Positions 26,318 to 35,798 of a DNA stretch of 64,000 nt are shown one piece after another. The DNA lies in contig NZ_CP127407.1 in NCBI RefSeq assembly GCF_030291075.1, positions 2,106,001 to 2,170,000 on the forward strand. Reading direction: 5' to 3'. Both the position numbers and the translations under genes were made by a program. Within the stretch, counting starts at the first letter, position 1. Each line of letters begins with the position of its first letter. The DNA comes from Stenotrophomonas sp. 57 (lineage in GTDB: Bacteria > Pseudomonadota > Gammaproteobacteria > Xanthomonadales > Xanthomonadaceae). The notes below the pieces were generated by a model. It searched no databases and had not been told where the DNA came from. It saw only the letters and a list, made by a program, of their open reading frames with translations.

Positions 26318-26334
26318 TGCATGCGCCGTGCCAA
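26318..26334 (-). promoter_or_regulatory. Sigma-54 promoter of fliD
   Basis: The minus strand reads TTGGCACGGCGCATGCA, matching YTGGCACG-N4-TTGCA with one mismatch (A for T). It is about 97 bases before the fliD GTG. Confidence 0.7.
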
Positions 26335-26350
26335 TGGTACGGCGCGGGTT

Positions 26351-26366
26351 CTGGCACGCGGGTTGC
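26351..26366 (+). promoter_or_regulatory. Outward-facing sigma-54 element, no known gene downstream
   Basis: The plus strand reads CTGGCACGCGGGTTGC followed by A, a perfect match to YTGGCACG-N4-TTGCW. It points towards the 3' end of fliC1, away from fliD. The only downstream structure before fliC1 is the hairpin at 26614-26649, which would give a ~270-base transcript. Confidence 0.6.
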
Positions 26367-26420
26367 AGGAGGGTTGGGGCAGGGTGCGGGTAGGTTCACC
26401 GCGGGCTGCCGGGAGTCTGC

Positions 26421-26449
26421 AAAAGACCCTCCCCCAATGCAGGGGAGGG
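26421..26449 (-). terminator. Terminator between fliC1 and fliD
   Basis: CCCTCCCC and GGGGAGGG form a perfect 8-bp stem with a 7-base loop, followed on the minus strand by TCTTTT. It would stop read-through from fliC1 into fliD. Confidence 0.65.
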
Positions 26450-26613
26450 ATCAGGCTACTGACAATCGGGGGGAGACGAAGCCGCCCGGTACGTACAGTC
26501 AAAGGTACAGCGCTGAAAGAGAGGTCCGCAGGAGCGGGCGATGCCAAGCCGGTTCGGGAGTGATCCCGGGCCGGGCATGGCCCGCGCCTTCGTGCCGCTA
26601 GGTGGTTCCGGTT

Positions 26614-26649
26614 GGATGCTGCCGCCGGCCAGGGCCGGCGGCAGCATCC
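26614..26649. terminator. Strong hairpin after fliC1
   Basis: GGATGCTGCCGCCGGCC and its exact complement form a 17-bp stem with a 2-base centre, 45 bases past the fliC1 stop. There is no U-run, so it may protect the flagellin mRNA 3' end rather than terminate by itself. It would also end a plus-strand transcript. Confidence 0.6.
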
Positions 26650-26694
26650 GCTTCTACGTCTAAGTCGCTGCGTAGTAGACCGGACTGCCTGGTA

Positions 26695-27927
26695 TCAGCG
26701 CAGCAGGCTCAGCACGCCCTGCGGCACCTGGTTGGCCTGGGCCAGCATGGCCGTACCGGCCTGCTGCAGGATCTGGGTGCGGGTCAGCTCGGCGGTTTCC
26801 TTGGCGAAGTCGGTGTCCTTGATGCGGCTACGCGAAGCCGACAGGTTTTCCGTCGAGGTCTGCAGGTTGGCGACGACCGAGGTGAAGCGGTTCTGGATCG
26901 CACCCAGGTCAGCGCGGGTGTTGTTGATCGAACCCAAGGCCTTGTCAATGACTGCAATTGCCTGCTGTGCACCAGCGACCGTATCGATCTTGACGTCCTT
27001 CAACAGCTGAGTGCCACCAGCCGGAATGGCGGCATCGTCATGGGCCGTCACTTCGTCACTGGTGAAGCTGCCGGTGCCCTCTGTAACGGCCAGGCCGCTG
27101 AACTTACCGTCCTTGTCAGCACTTTCCTTGACCGAGGTCAGGGTGATCTTGCCGGCAGTGGTTGCGTCTGCCTCCGCGTAGACGCCTGCTTCGCCGATCT
27201 TCGCGTTGATGGCTGCAACAGTGGCCTTGGTAGCCGCCTTCAGATCCTCGGCGGCATTGCCGGTGCTGGTGATCTTTACATCGCCAATGTCCACCGCACT
27301 GGTCAGGCTGCCGCCACTGATCTTCAGGCCGGAGATCTTCAGTTCTTCGCCTGCGACCGGCGTGCCACCCGTAGCTGCAGCAAGGGTCATGGTGTTGCTG
27401 TCGAAGGTGGTGCTACCAAGGGCGTCAGCCTTGGCGTTCACAACCTTGTCGATAGCAATGGCCTGACCTGCATTGGCACCGACCTGGAACAGCTGGCTGG
27501 AGAATGAGCCATCCAGCAGCTTGGTGCCGTTGAAATCCGACTGCTTGGCGACGCGGTCGATCTCGCTGACAAGCTGGGTCACCTCGGCCTGCAGGGCCTT
27601 GCGGTCGCTGGTCGAATTGGTGGCGTTGGCAGACTGCACCGACAGCTCACGGATACGCTGCAGGTTGTTGCCGATTTCCGACAGCGAGCCTTCAGCGGTC
27701 TGTGCCAGCGAAATACCGTCGTTGGCGTTGCGGATGGCGACGTCGATGCCGCGGATCTGGGTGCCGAAGCGCTCGGAGATCGCCAGGCCTGCAGCGTCAT
27801 CCTTTGCACTGTTGATACGGGAACCCGACGACAGACGCTGGATGGTGGTGGCCAGCGAGGAGCCGCTCGTGCTCAGGTTACGCTGAGCGTTGAGCGACAT
27901 GGTGTTGGTGTTGATGACTTGTGCCAT
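26695..27927 (-). CDS. fliC: Flagellin, downstream copy
   Basis: This 410-aa flagellin has conserved ends that form the filament core (AQVINTNTMSLNAQRNLSTS at the start, AELTRTQILQQAGTAMLAQA near the end) and a variable middle (~170-310) exposed on the surface. It ends QVPQGVLSLLR. The ends are nearly identical to the upstream flagellin (27999-29237), while the middle differs. AAGGAAC precedes the ATG. I find no sigma-28 site in the 71-base gap before it, so it may rely on read-through from fliC2. Confidence 0.96.
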   Translation of the reverse strand: MAQVINTNTMSLNAQRNLSTSGSSLATTIQRLSSGSRINSAKDDAAGLAISERFGTQIRGIDVAIRNANDGISLAQTAEGSLSEIGNNLQRIRELSVQSANATNSTSDRKALQAEVTQLVSEIDRVAKQSDFNGTKLLDGSFSSQLFQVGANAGQAIAIDKVVNAKADALGSTTFDSNTMTLAAATGGTPVAGEELKISGLKISGGSLTSAVDIGDVKITSTGNAAEDLKAATKATVAAINAKIGEAGVYAEADATTAGKITLTSVKESADKDGKFSGLAVTEGTGSFTSDEVTAHDDAAIPAGGTQLLKDVKIDTVAGAQQAIAVIDKALGSINNTRADLGAIQNRFTSVVANLQTSTENLSASRSRIKDTDFAKETAELTRTQILQQAGTAMLAQANQVPQGVLSLLR

Positions 27928-27967
27928 GAGGAAAGTTCCTTGAGCAGTGCACGTACGAGGGGATCAA

Positions 27968-27991
27968 CGCTCCTGACGTGCTTCAGGAGCG
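27968..27991 (-). terminator. Weak hairpin between the two flagellin genes
   Basis: CGCTCCTGA and TCAGGAGCG form a perfect 9-bp stem with a 6-base loop, 8 bases past the fliC2 stop. On the minus strand it is followed by TTGATCC, not a true U-run, so partial termination or mRNA processing is more likely than a full stop. Confidence 0.5.
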
Positions 27992-27998
27992 CCGTATG

Positions 27999-29237
27999 TC
28001 AGCGCTGCAACAGGCTGAGCACGTTCTGGGGGACCTGGTTGGCCTGGGCCAGCATTGCGGTGCCGGCCTGCTGCAGGATCTGGGTCCGGGTGAGTTCCGC
28101 CGTTTCCTTGGCGAAGTCGGTATCGCGGATGCGGCTGCGGGATGCCGACAGGTTTTCCGAGGAGGTCTGCAGATTGGCGACCACCGAGGTGAAGCGGTTC
28201 TGGATCGCGCCGAGGTCGGCGCGGACGCTGTTGACTGATTCCAGCGACTTGTCGACGATCGACAGGGCCTGCTGGGCACCTTCAGCGGTGGTGATGTTGA
28301 TGTCCTTGACGAAGCTGGGCTTTGAGCCGGTGCCGATGGTGCCGCCGGTGCCACCTGCGGCTTGATCCAGGCCGATCTCTGTGAAATCTGTCACCGGCGT
28401 CGGGACAGGCGTGGTCGACTTGGACGGTGCGCCGGCGTTACCCAGAGCGAACGTCTGACCATCCTTGACCGATACCAGCTGGATCTTGCCGGATTCGATC
28501 TTGGCCATGACGCCGGTCTCGCCCAACTTGCCGTTGATGGCAGCAGCGGTGGCGGCGGTGATGGATTCGCCGGCCTTGACCGTGATATCGCCGATGTCGA
28601 TGCTCTTGGCGGTGCCACCGTTGGGCGGGGTGACAGTGATCTGCAACTGCGAGAACACCGAGTCCGTGGCGGCCTTGTCGTTGGTCAGTCCCTCGCCCTT
28701 GTAGACATCGGCAAAGGTGGTGGAGCCCAGCGATTCAGCCTTGGCATCCACCACGCTGTTGATCGCAATGGCCTGGCCCGCATTGGCGCCCACCTGGAAC
28801 AGCTGGCTGGTGAACGAGCCGTCCAGCAGCTTGGTGCCGTTGAAGTCGCTCTGCTTGGCGACGCGGTCGATTTCGCTGACCAGCTGGGTCACTTCGGCCT
28901 GCAGGGCCTTGCGGTCGCTGCTGGAGTTGGTGGCGTTGGAGGCCTGCACGGCCAGTTCGCGGATGCGCTGCAGGTTGTTGCCAACCTCGCTCAGCGAGCC
29001 TTCGGCGACCTGGGCCAGCGAGATGCCGTCGTTGGCGTTGCGGATGGCCACGTCCAGACCACGGATCTGGGTGCTGAAGCGCTCGCTGATGGCCAGGCCG
29101 GCCGCGTCGTCCTTCGCGCTGTTGATGCGCAGGCCGGACGAGAGGCGCTGGATGGTGGTAGCGAGCGAGCTGCCGCTGGTGCTCAGGTTGCGCTGAGCGT
29201 TGAGCGACATCGTATTGGTGTTGATTACCTGTGCCAT
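27999..29237 (-). CDS. fliC: Flagellin, upstream copy
   Basis: This 412-aa flagellin shares its first ~170 and last ~100 residues with the downstream copy but has its own central domain (~175-320). The ATG at 29237 gives the flagellin N-terminus AQVINTNTMSLNAQ and has AAGAGGAG eight bases upstream. A perfect sigma-28 promoter lies ~100 bases upstream, so it is a late class gene. Its product is exported by the FlhA/FlhB system with FliS as chaperone. Confidence 0.97.
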   Translation of the reverse strand: MAQVINTNTMSLNAQRNLSTSGSSLATTIQRLSSGLRINSAKDDAAGLAISERFSTQIRGLDVAIRNANDGISLAQVAEGSLSEVGNNLQRIRELAVQASNATNSSSDRKALQAEVTQLVSEIDRVAKQSDFNGTKLLDGSFTSQLFQVGANAGQAIAINSVVDAKAESLGSTTFADVYKGEGLTNDKAATDSVFSQLQITVTPPNGGTAKSIDIGDITVKAGESITAATAAAINGKLGETGVMAKIESGKIQLVSVKDGQTFALGNAGAPSKSTTPVPTPVTDFTEIGLDQAAGGTGGTIGTGSKPSFVKDINITTAEGAQQALSIVDKSLESVNSVRADLGAIQNRFTSVVANLQTSSENLSASRSRIRDTDFAKETAELTRTQILQQAGTAMLAQANQVPQNVLSLLQR

Positions 29238-29331
29238 GGGGTCGTCTCCTCTTATATGGAACCCGTTGGTGAATGAAACGAAGCGCCGCCTGTTTTTTTG
29301 TGTGGCTGTGTGCTTCGCTGTTGCCAAATGA

Positions 29332-29358
29332 ATAACGGCGCTTTGTCAACAACCTTTA
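29332..29358 (-). promoter_or_regulatory. Sigma-28 (FliA) promoter of fliC2
   Basis: The minus strand reads TAAAGGTT, an 11-base spacer, then GCCGTTAT, against the consensus TAAA-N15-GCCGATAA. Confidence 0.88.
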
Positions 29359-29549
29359 GCCGTGAATTCCGTTGAAGCCGTAATTCGTTGCCGGAGGCTG
29401 TTTTCCCGGGGTTTTCCAGCCCTGGAGGGGCGTGAAGGCGACCCCGGAAGGGGCGGTTGGGCAGGCCCAACCAGCGCTGATGAAGGTATCGGCGGGGTGG
29501 GGCCGGGCTTGATGGGCAATCACGGAAAATCCACTGGCGCACCCTTCCG

Positions 29550-29572
29550 GTAGCGCCGGGCCACGCCCGGCG
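29550..29572 (+). repeat. GTAG palindrome (SMAG)
   Basis: GTAGCGCCGGGCCACGCCCG starts at 29550. It is the same subtype as the copy at 7299. Confidence 0.8.
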
Positions 29573-29598
29573 ACTGCAGTGGCTTCGGCAACCGGAAA

Positions 29599-29633
29599 CG
29601 AAAAAGGCCGCGATGCAGGGCATCGCGGCCTTT
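29599..29633 (-). terminator. Rho-independent terminator after flgL
   Basis: GGCCGCGATG and CATCGCGGCC form a 10-bp stem, followed on the minus strand by TTTTTCGTTT. It lies 23 bases past the flgL stop and ends the long flg operon. Confidence 0.9.
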
Positions 29634-29655
29634 CAGGGCTGACGGGGAAGAGCGG

Positions 29656-30858
29656 TCAGCCGATCTTGTTGAACAACGACATCGACTGCATCTGCGAGAA
29701 GATCGTCTGCGCCGCCTGCAGTGCGGTGCTCTGCAACTGGTACTGGCTCAGAGCATCGGCGTAGTCCAGGTCGCGCATCTGCGACAGGGTGGTCTTCAGG
29801 GTCACGCTGTTGGCTTCACGCATGTCGGCGGCATTGTCCAATGCCTTCAGCTGCGCGCCACCCGCCGCACGGGAATCGATCATCCGCTCCGATGCGCGCG
29901 CGATGTCACGCAACGCGCTCTGCAGTTCGTTCTGCTGTGCGCTCATCTTCGCGGTGGTACCGGTGTCGGCATCCAGCGCGGTAATCAGCTTGTCCATCGT
30001 GTCGAAGATGTCGCGGCTGGTCGCCGGCTTCACGTTGAAGCTGTCGCCGGCAGCAGGTGCGCCGGTGATCTGCAGGCGTACACCGTTGACTTCCACGTTG
30101 TCACCGGCCTTGAACGTGCCGGTGCCGGTCACGTTGCCGGCACCGTCGAGTACCTGGTACTGATCGGCGGCGGTAAAACGGATGCTGAAGGATTGCCCGT
30201 TCCAGCTGTCGCTGCCATCGCGGGTGATGTTGGTCAGCACGCCGTTGCCGGCATTGCCCGCCGCAGCGCCGCCATCGACGAAGCCATCGCCGGTGGGGAT
30301 GCGCATGAAGATTTCGCTGCCGGGCAGGGCGTCGCGCACGTAGGTATCCGGACCGACTTCGATCTGGCGCTGGGTCTGGTCGCCGCGGTAGACCACCTTG
30401 CCATTGATCTTGGCAAAGGGCGGATCACCGTCGTTGGTACCGCCGAATACATAGCGGCCGGTGCCGTCCTCTGCGTTGGCCAACGACAGCAGGCCGTCGC
30501 GGATCTGGTTCAGCTCGGTGATCAGCGTCTTCTTGTCGGCCGCGCTCAAGGCGGGGTTGCTGGCCTGGATGGTCAGGTCGTTGACCCGTCCCATCAGATC
30601 ATTGACCTGGGCCAGGGTGTTTTCCTGCACGCCCAGCCGGTTCTGCACGTTGCCGGCATTGAGCTTCATCCGGTCCAGGGCCGCCAGGCTGCGGTCCAGG
30701 CCCACGGCAGCGCCGGCGCCGACCGGATCGTCCTTGGCGCTGACGATCTTGCTGCCGGTGGCGATCTGCTGCTCCAGGTGGCTGAGCTTGGCCTGCTTGG
30801 CCATCATAAGCGACACGGACTGATTGAACATCATGCTGGTGGAGATGCGGCTGCTCAT
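29656..30858 (-). CDS. flgL: Hook-filament junction protein FlgL
   Basis: This 400-aa protein has flagellin-like ends (MMFNQSVSLMMAKQAKLSHL and IATGSKIVSAKDDP at the start, LQSTALQAAQTIFSQMQSMS at the end), the FlgL pattern. It is the second junction protein between hook and filament. It overlaps flgK by 4 bases and ends the operon. Confidence 0.94.
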   Translation of the reverse strand: MSSRISTSMMFNQSVSLMMAKQAKLSHLEQQIATGSKIVSAKDDPVGAGAAVGLDRSLAALDRMKLNAGNVQNRLGVQENTLAQVNDLMGRVNDLTIQASNPALSAADKKTLITELNQIRDGLLSLANAEDGTGRYVFGGTNDGDPPFAKINGKVVYRGDQTQRQIEVGPDTYVRDALPGSEIFMRIPTGDGFVDGGAAAGNAGNGVLTNITRDGSDSWNGQSFSIRFTAADQYQVLDGAGNVTGTGTFKAGDNVEVNGVRLQITGAPAAGDSFNVKPATSRDIFDTMDKLITALDADTGTTAKMSAQQNELQSALRDIARASERMIDSRAAGGAQLKALDNAADMREANSVTLKTTLSQMRDLDYADALSQYQLQSTALQAAQTIFSQMQSMSLFNKIG

Positions 30859-32735
30859 CGGCGGACGGCTCCCAGGATGGTCTGGAACATGCTGTCGGCG
30901 GTGGAGATCAGCTGCGAGGCGGCCTGGTAGGCCTGCTGCAGGCGCAGCATGCCGGCGGCCTCCTCGTCCAGATTGACGCCGGACACCTCGTCGCGGGCCT
31001 CCTGGGCCTTGTCATTGATCACCAGCTGCGCCTCCAGCGAATACTCCGCCGAGCGGGCGGCGGCACCGACCTGGGTGGTCAGGCCACCCAGCGCACCGTT
31101 GAGGGTGACCGTGCCGCTGTTGAACGCCTTCGCGCTCTCCACCTTGGACAGGCGGGTTGCATTGCTGTTGTCCGAGGAGCCGGCCGGGGTCGGGGTGATG
31201 TTGAAGGTATCGCCGACCTTCGGCACACCGTCCAGCACGAAGCTCCAGCCATTGGCGCTGATGGTCTGGCCCGGGGTGTAGGTCTGCGGCGGGCCGCCAT
31301 CGATGGTGTAGGTGGTGGCCGAGGTGAACACGATCGCGGCCGGATTGCGCAGGTTTGCGTTGCTGGAATCGCTGACGGTAACGCCGCTCAGCTTGCCGGT
31401 GCCGGTGTTGGAGGTGGCAGCCGCACCCTTGACCGCAGCGGCGGCGGCAATCCGCGAGGGATCGGTGATGGCCACTTCCATGCTGCCGGCCACGCCTGCG
31501 GTGGGCTGCAGCAGGAATCGGTCGTTGGCGGCGGGGGTGCCGCCCACCACCAGCGCGACACCGTTGATCACCAGCGGATCGGCGGCCGTGCCGGTGCCGG
31601 TCAGCGGAACGTTGGCGCCGGTGTCGGCGCGGCTGGCCTTCCAGTTGGTGCCATCGAACTGCAGCACCACGTTCTGTGCATCCAGCTTGCCCAGGTCGCC
31701 ATAGGTGGCGCTGAGGCTGGCGGTGCCGGTGTTGGCGTTGTTGGCGGTGACGCGCGGGTTGCCGATATTGAAGAAGTCGCCCCCCAGCTGGCCATACATG
31801 TCCACGCCCTGGTGGTGGGCCTGGTTGAACGTCTCGGCCAAGCCGACGGCCAGCTTGCCCAGTTCGGCCTGGGCCGGGGTGAGTACGGTGTCGCGGAACT
31901 CCAGCAGGCCGCCGATCTGCCCACCCACCGCCTTCGGATCGAGCCGGATCGTGTTGCCCTGGGTTTCCAGCGCCAGCTGCAGGCGCTCGGGCTGGTACGG
32001 GTCGGCCACGGTGGTGACCTTGGTGGCCGTGGTGCCCACCACCAGCGCGTTGCCGCCGGCGGTGTAGACGTTCATGATGCCGCCGTCCTGGATCACCGCG
32101 GTGCCGCCGGTGTAGCCGATCAGCTGGGTGATCAGCTGGTCGCGCCGATCGAGCAGGTCGGGCGCGGCGGTGGCGATGTTGGTGCCGATCGCGCCGTTGA
32201 TCTGCGCGATCTCCTGCGCCAGGCGGTTGACCTCGGTGGCGCCGGCCAGCAGGCCATTGTTGACCTCGCTGTTGAGGTTGTTCAGGTGCGTGTTGAGCTG
32301 CACGAAGCGGTTGGCCAGCGCCTTGCCGCCGTCCAGCATGTTCTGGCGGTCGGCGGTGCCGGAGGCATTGGAGGACAGGCCGCTGACCGAGTCGAAGAAG
32401 TTCGACCACACGCCAGAGACATTGGTGGCGGCATCGGAGAACAGCGCGTTGACCCGGTCGGCCATGCCCGAGAGCTGCTTCAGGCGCGCAAGCTCGCCGC
32501 TGCTGTCGAGCAGGCGCGAGATCGCCAGCTGATCAGCAGTGCGGCGGATGTCGGTGATGCGCGTACCGTTGCCGACCGTGCCGTAGCCATAGTTCTGGGG
32601 ATCAGCGGTGGCGAAGTTGACCTTCTGCCGGCTGTAGCCCGGGGTATTGAGGTTGGCCACGTTGTGGCTGGTGGTCGCCAACGCACGCTGGAAGGCGAGC
32701 AGGGCACCGGTACCGGTGGAAAGTACGCTGGACAT
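30855..32735 (-). CDS. flgK: Hook-filament junction protein FlgK
   Basis: This 626-aa protein starts MSSVLSTGTGALLAFQRALA and has SHNVANLNTPGYSRQ, the rod/hook family N-terminal signature; the C-terminus (EAAGMLRLQQAYQAASQLIS) is the matching helix. The large middle is variable. FlgK is the first junction protein. GAGGAA precedes the ATG at 32735. Confidence 0.95.
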   Translation of the reverse strand: MSSVLSTGTGALLAFQRALATTSHNVANLNTPGYSRQKVNFATADPQNYGYGTVGNGTRITDIRRTADQLAISRLLDSSGELARLKQLSGMADRVNALFSDAATNVSGVWSNFFDSVSGLSSNASGTADRQNMLDGGKALANRFVQLNTHLNNLNSEVNNGLLAGATEVNRLAQEIAQINGAIGTNIATAAPDLLDRRDQLITQLIGYTGGTAVIQDGGIMNVYTAGGNALVVGTTATKVTTVADPYQPERLQLALETQGNTIRLDPKAVGGQIGGLLEFRDTVLTPAQAELGKLAVGLAETFNQAHHQGVDMYGQLGGDFFNIGNPRVTANNANTGTASLSATYGDLGKLDAQNVVLQFDGTNWKASRADTGANVPLTGTGTAADPLVINGVALVVGGTPAANDRFLLQPTAGVAGSMEVAITDPSRIAAAAAVKGAAATSNTGTGKLSGVTVSDSSNANLRNPAAIVFTSATTYTIDGGPPQTYTPGQTISANGWSFVLDGVPKVGDTFNITPTPAGSSDNSNATRLSKVESAKAFNSGTVTLNGALGGLTTQVGAAARSAEYSLEAQLVINDKAQEARDEVSGVNLDEEAAGMLRLQQAYQAASQLISTADSMFQTILGAVRR

Positions 32736-32743
32736 GGGGTTCC

Positions 32744-33943
32744 TCAACGACGAGTGATACCCAGCGCCGCGGTTGCGGTGCTGGCGAAGGTCTGGCCAAG
32801 GCGCGTGCCGGCGTCGGCCACGGCGCTGACGGCGCGCTCGATGGTCGGGCCGCCGGCGATCGCGGCGATCTTGGCCGCATAGCGCGGGTCGGTGGCATAG
32901 CCGGCGCGCTGCAGCCCTCGGGCGAAGCCCTGCACGTCGGTACCGGCCTGCAGGGCCTGCTGGTAGCGCGGGCTGGTCTTCAGCAGGCGCACGTAGTCGG
33001 CGAAGCTTTCGGCCGGCGAACTGTAGGCCCGGAAGCTGGCGGTCTCGTTGCGGCGCACGCCATCGACATATTCATGGGTGCCGGCCGTGGCACGCTGGCC
33101 ATTCCAGCCATTGGCCTTGATGCCGAACAGGTTGTGCGAGGTGCTGCCATCGGCATGCTTGATGTGGCGCTTGCCCCAACCCGTCTCCAGCGCCGCCTGG
33201 GCGACCAGGGCGCGGGCGTCCACGCCCAGCTCCTTGGCTGCACTCTGTGCGTGCTGCCAGATGCTGGCCACGAAACCTTCGGGCGTGTGCTCGCCCAGCT
33301 GGGCCACGGCGGTACGGGTGGCCATGGCGTCGGCCGGGCTGATCGCGGTACCGCGGTTGCTGGCGGTGGCCGACCACTGATCGCTGTTGGCGGCCCAGTC
33401 CTCGCCCTGCAGGCTGCCGATGTACGGATCCTCGGTGCCCAGCGAGCGGTGCATGCTGCTGCTTTCGCGGCCGGCGATCAGGTCCAGTGCCTGCTCCATC
33501 GGAGCGACAGCGGCCTGTGCGCCCGACGGGGCGCCCGCGGCCATCTGTTGCAGCAGGCGCACGGCCTGGCTGCCGTCTTCCAGTGGCAGCGACGGCGCAG
33601 GCCTGGCCGGTGCATTGAGCTGATAGGCGCGGCTGGCCTTGGCCGGATCCACGCGGGTATCCAGCGCCGGGCCATCGGCGGCCTGGCCGGACAGCTGGCG
33701 GCTGATCATGCCGGACAGGCCCAGGCCCTTGCCGCGGGTCATCGCCTCGGCAATCTTCTGGTCGTACATGTCGCGGAACATCTTGTTCTCGCCGGGGAAC
33801 AGCGAGTCGCCGAAGCTGGCGTCACGCATGCTCTTGACCAGCATCTGCGCGAACTGGCCTTCCAGCTGCCGCGCGACCTTGTCGATCTTGGCCGGATCGT
33901 TCTGTTGCGCCGGGTGCAGATCGAATGCGGGATTGATGCGCAT
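32744..33943 (-). CDS. flgJ: Rod cap and muramidase FlgJ
   Basis: This 399-aa protein has an N-terminal rod-cap domain (residues ~15-95, ARQLEGQFAQMLVKSMRDAS) and a C-terminal glucosaminidase-type peptidoglycan hydrolase (~230-385) with the catalytic Glu in AALETGWGKRH and LFGIKANGW. It is longer than the ~315-aa enterobacterial FlgJ because of an extended linker (~95-220). It opens the cell wall for the rod. It follows flgI after one base. Confidence 0.94.
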   Translation of the reverse strand: MRINPAFDLHPAQQNDPAKIDKVARQLEGQFAQMLVKSMRDASFGDSLFPGENKMFRDMYDQKIAEAMTRGKGLGLSGMISRQLSGQAADGPALDTRVDPAKASRAYQLNAPARPAPSLPLEDGSQAVRLLQQMAAGAPSGAQAAVAPMEQALDLIAGRESSSMHRSLGTEDPYIGSLQGEDWAANSDQWSATASNRGTAISPADAMATRTAVAQLGEHTPEGFVASIWQHAQSAAKELGVDARALVAQAALETGWGKRHIKHADGSTSHNLFGIKANGWNGQRATAGTHEYVDGVRRNETASFRAYSSPAESFADYVRLLKTSPRYQQALQAGTDVQGFARGLQRAGYATDPRYAAKIAAIAGGPTIERAVSAVADAGTRLGQTFASTATAALGITRR

Positions 33944-33944
33944 G

Positions 33945-35081
33945 TCAGATCACCTCGAGCTCGGCACTCAGGGCGCCGGCCTGCTTCAGGGCTTCCAGGA
34001 TCGCGATGAGATCGCCCGGTGCCGCGCCTACCGCATTCACCGCGTGCACGATCTCGTCCAGGGTGGTGCCGCCGCTGAACTTGAACATGCGGCTGCCGTC
34101 GTTGGTGGCGGTGATGGTCGACTGCGGACTGGCCACGGTGCGGCCGCCGGACAGCGCGTTGGGCTGGCTGACGTTGGTGTTTTCCTGGATCGTCACCGTC
34201 AGCGAGCCGTGCGAGATCGCGGCCGGACCGACTCGCACCTGCTGGCCGATGACCACGGTGCCGGTACGCGAATTGACCACCACCTTGGCCGGGGCGCTGC
34301 CCGGGGTCAGTTCCAGGTTCTCGATGCGTGCCAGCAGGCCGATGCGTGCGCCCGGGTCGGTCGGTGCGGTCACGGCCACGGTCACGCCATCGACGGCGCG
34401 CGCAGCGCCTTCGCCGAACGCATTGTTGAGCGCGGCGACCATGCGCGACACCGTAGTGAAGTCGTTGTTGTGCAGGTTCAGGGTGATGTCACCGCCATTG
34501 GCCAGCGGATCGGGCAGGGCACGTTCAACCGTGGCGCCGTTGGGAATGCGGCCCACACTGGGCACGTTTACCGAAACGCGCGAACCATCCTTGCCCTGTG
34601 CGCCGAAGCCACCCACGATCAGGTTGCCCTGCGCGATCGCGTAGATCTGGCCGTCAGCACCGCGCAGTGGTGCCATCAGCAGCGAACCGCCGCGCAGCGA
34701 CACCGCATTGCCGATCGACGACACCGTGATGTCGATCGGCTGGCCCGGCTTGGCGAACGGCGGCAGCTCGGCGTGGATCGCCACGGCGGCCACGTTCTTC
34801 AACTGCGGGTTGACGTTCGGCGGCACGTTGACGCCCAGCTCGCCTAGCAGGTTCTTCAGGCTCTGCACGGTGAAGGGCGCCTGGCTGGTGCGGTCGCCGC
34901 TGCCATCCAGGCCCACCACCAGGCCGTAACCCACCAGTGCGTTGCCGCGCACACCGCCGACCTGGGCCAGGTCCTTGATGCGTTCGGCGCTGGCCGGGGC
35001 TGCCACGATCAGCAGCATCAATGCGATCAAAGAGGTCGCGCGCCGCTGCCAGGAAGAAGCGAAGAGAGATTTCATGGCCAT
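33945..35081 (-). CDS. flgI: Flagellar P-ring protein FlgI
   Basis: This 378-aa protein has a signal peptide (hydrophobic residues ~15-30 ending [10 protein letters not shown]) and the FlgI body with [27 protein letters not shown] sequence and [19 protein letters not shown]. It polymerises into the periplasmic P ring. ATG 35081 and ATG 35075 are both possible. Confidence 0.96.
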   Translation of the reverse strand: MAMKSLFASSWQRRATSLIALMLLIVAAPASAERIKDLAQVGGVRGNALVGYGLVVGLDGSGDRTSQAPFTVQSLKNLLGELGVNVPPNVNPQLKNVAAVAIHAELPPFAKPGQPIDITVSSIGNAVSLRGGSLLMAPLRGADGQIYAIAQGNLIVGGFGAQGKDGSRVSVNVPSVGRIPNGATVERALPDPLANGGDITLNLHNNDFTTVSRMVAALNNAFGEGAARAVDGVTVAVTAPTDPGARIGLLARIENLELTPGSAPAKVVVNSRTGTVVIGQQVRVGPAAISHGSLTVTIQENTNVSQPNALSGGRTVASPQSTITATNDGSRMFKFSGGTTLDEIVHAVNAVGAAPGDLIAILEALKQAGALSAELEVI

Positions 35082-35083
35082 AC

Positions 35084-35776
35084 TCAGAACGGCGTCAGGC
35101 CGGAGTTGAAGAAGCGGCTCAGCCAGCCCATCGCATTGGACTGCGCAACCGGGCCGCGGCCGCCGTAGACGATGCGGGCTTCAGCCACGCGGCTGGACGG
35201 AATGGTGTTGTCCTGGCTGATGTCGCCCGGGCGAACGATGCCCTGCACCTGCACCAGCTCGTCGCCCTGGTTCAGGCGCAGGTTCTTCTGCCCCTGGACC
35301 ACCAGGTTGCCGTTGGGCAGGCGCTGCACCACGGTGACCGTCACGCTGCCCTGAAGACGATTGCTCTGTGCGCTGTTGCCCTTGCCGGTGAAGTCACGCT
35401 TGCCGGCCGCGGTGGCACTGAGGATGTCCTTGCCACCCAACGTGACCGGCGCCCCGAGAATGGACGGCGTGCCCAGGCTCAGGTTCGATTCCTTGTTGGT
35501 GGCGGTGTTGGCACTGGTCTGCGCGGTGGTGTTTTCCAGCAGGGTGATGGTCAGCAGGTCGCCGACATCGCGCGCGCGACGGTCCGAGTACAGCTGCAGG
35601 GTCGGGCCGGCCGCGTAGATCGCACCCGCGGTCGGCTCGGCCTGCGGCGGCATGATTGGCTGGATCGGGGCCATTGCCGGATAGGGGCGCACGTCGCCCG
35701 CGATCACACAGCCACCGAGCAGGGCGACCACGGCGCAGGCGAGGGCAGTGCGGGCGAAGTTGGAAATGGGCGACAT
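35084..35776 (-). CDS. flgH: Flagellar L-ring lipoprotein FlgH
   Basis: This 230-aa protein has a lipoprotein signal with the lipobox LLGGC, so it is anchored in the outer membrane. The body carries [20 protein letters not shown] and the C-terminal [10 protein letters not shown], typical of FlgH. I chose ATG 35776 for the signal peptide. It forms the L ring around the rod. Confidence 0.95.
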   Translation of the reverse strand: MSPISNFARTALACAVVALLGGCVIAGDVRPYPAMAPIQPIMPPQAEPTAGAIYAAGPTLQLYSDRRARDVGDLLTITLLENTTAQTSANTATNKESNLSLGTPSILGAPVTLGGKDILSATAAGKRDFTGKGNSAQSNRLQGSVTVTVVQRLPNGNLVVQGQKNLRLNQGDELVQVQGIVRPGDISQDNTIPSSRVAEARIVYGGRGPVAQSNAMGWLSRFFNSGLTPF

Positions 35777-35798
35777 GGCGGTTTCCCGGTTGGGCCGG

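Larger units (their letters stand above)
26222..26694. other. fliD-fliC gap with divergent sigma-54 elements and hairpins
   Basis: This 473-base stretch holds, from left: the fliD leader, its sigma-54 promoter (26318-26334), a second sigma-54 element pointing the other way (26351-26366), a minus-strand terminator (26421-26449) and a strong hairpin (26614-26649). Possible ORFs here look like chance. A small RNA on the plus strand is possible. Confidence 0.6.
29238..29655. other. fliC2 upstream region, no gene seen
   Basis: This 418-base gap holds the fliC2 leader and sigma-28 promoter (29332-29358), a small hairpin GGTTGGGC-AGGCCCAACC near 29456, one GTAG palindrome (29550-29572) and the flgL terminator (29599-29633). 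I see no convincing gene. Confidence 0.75.
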
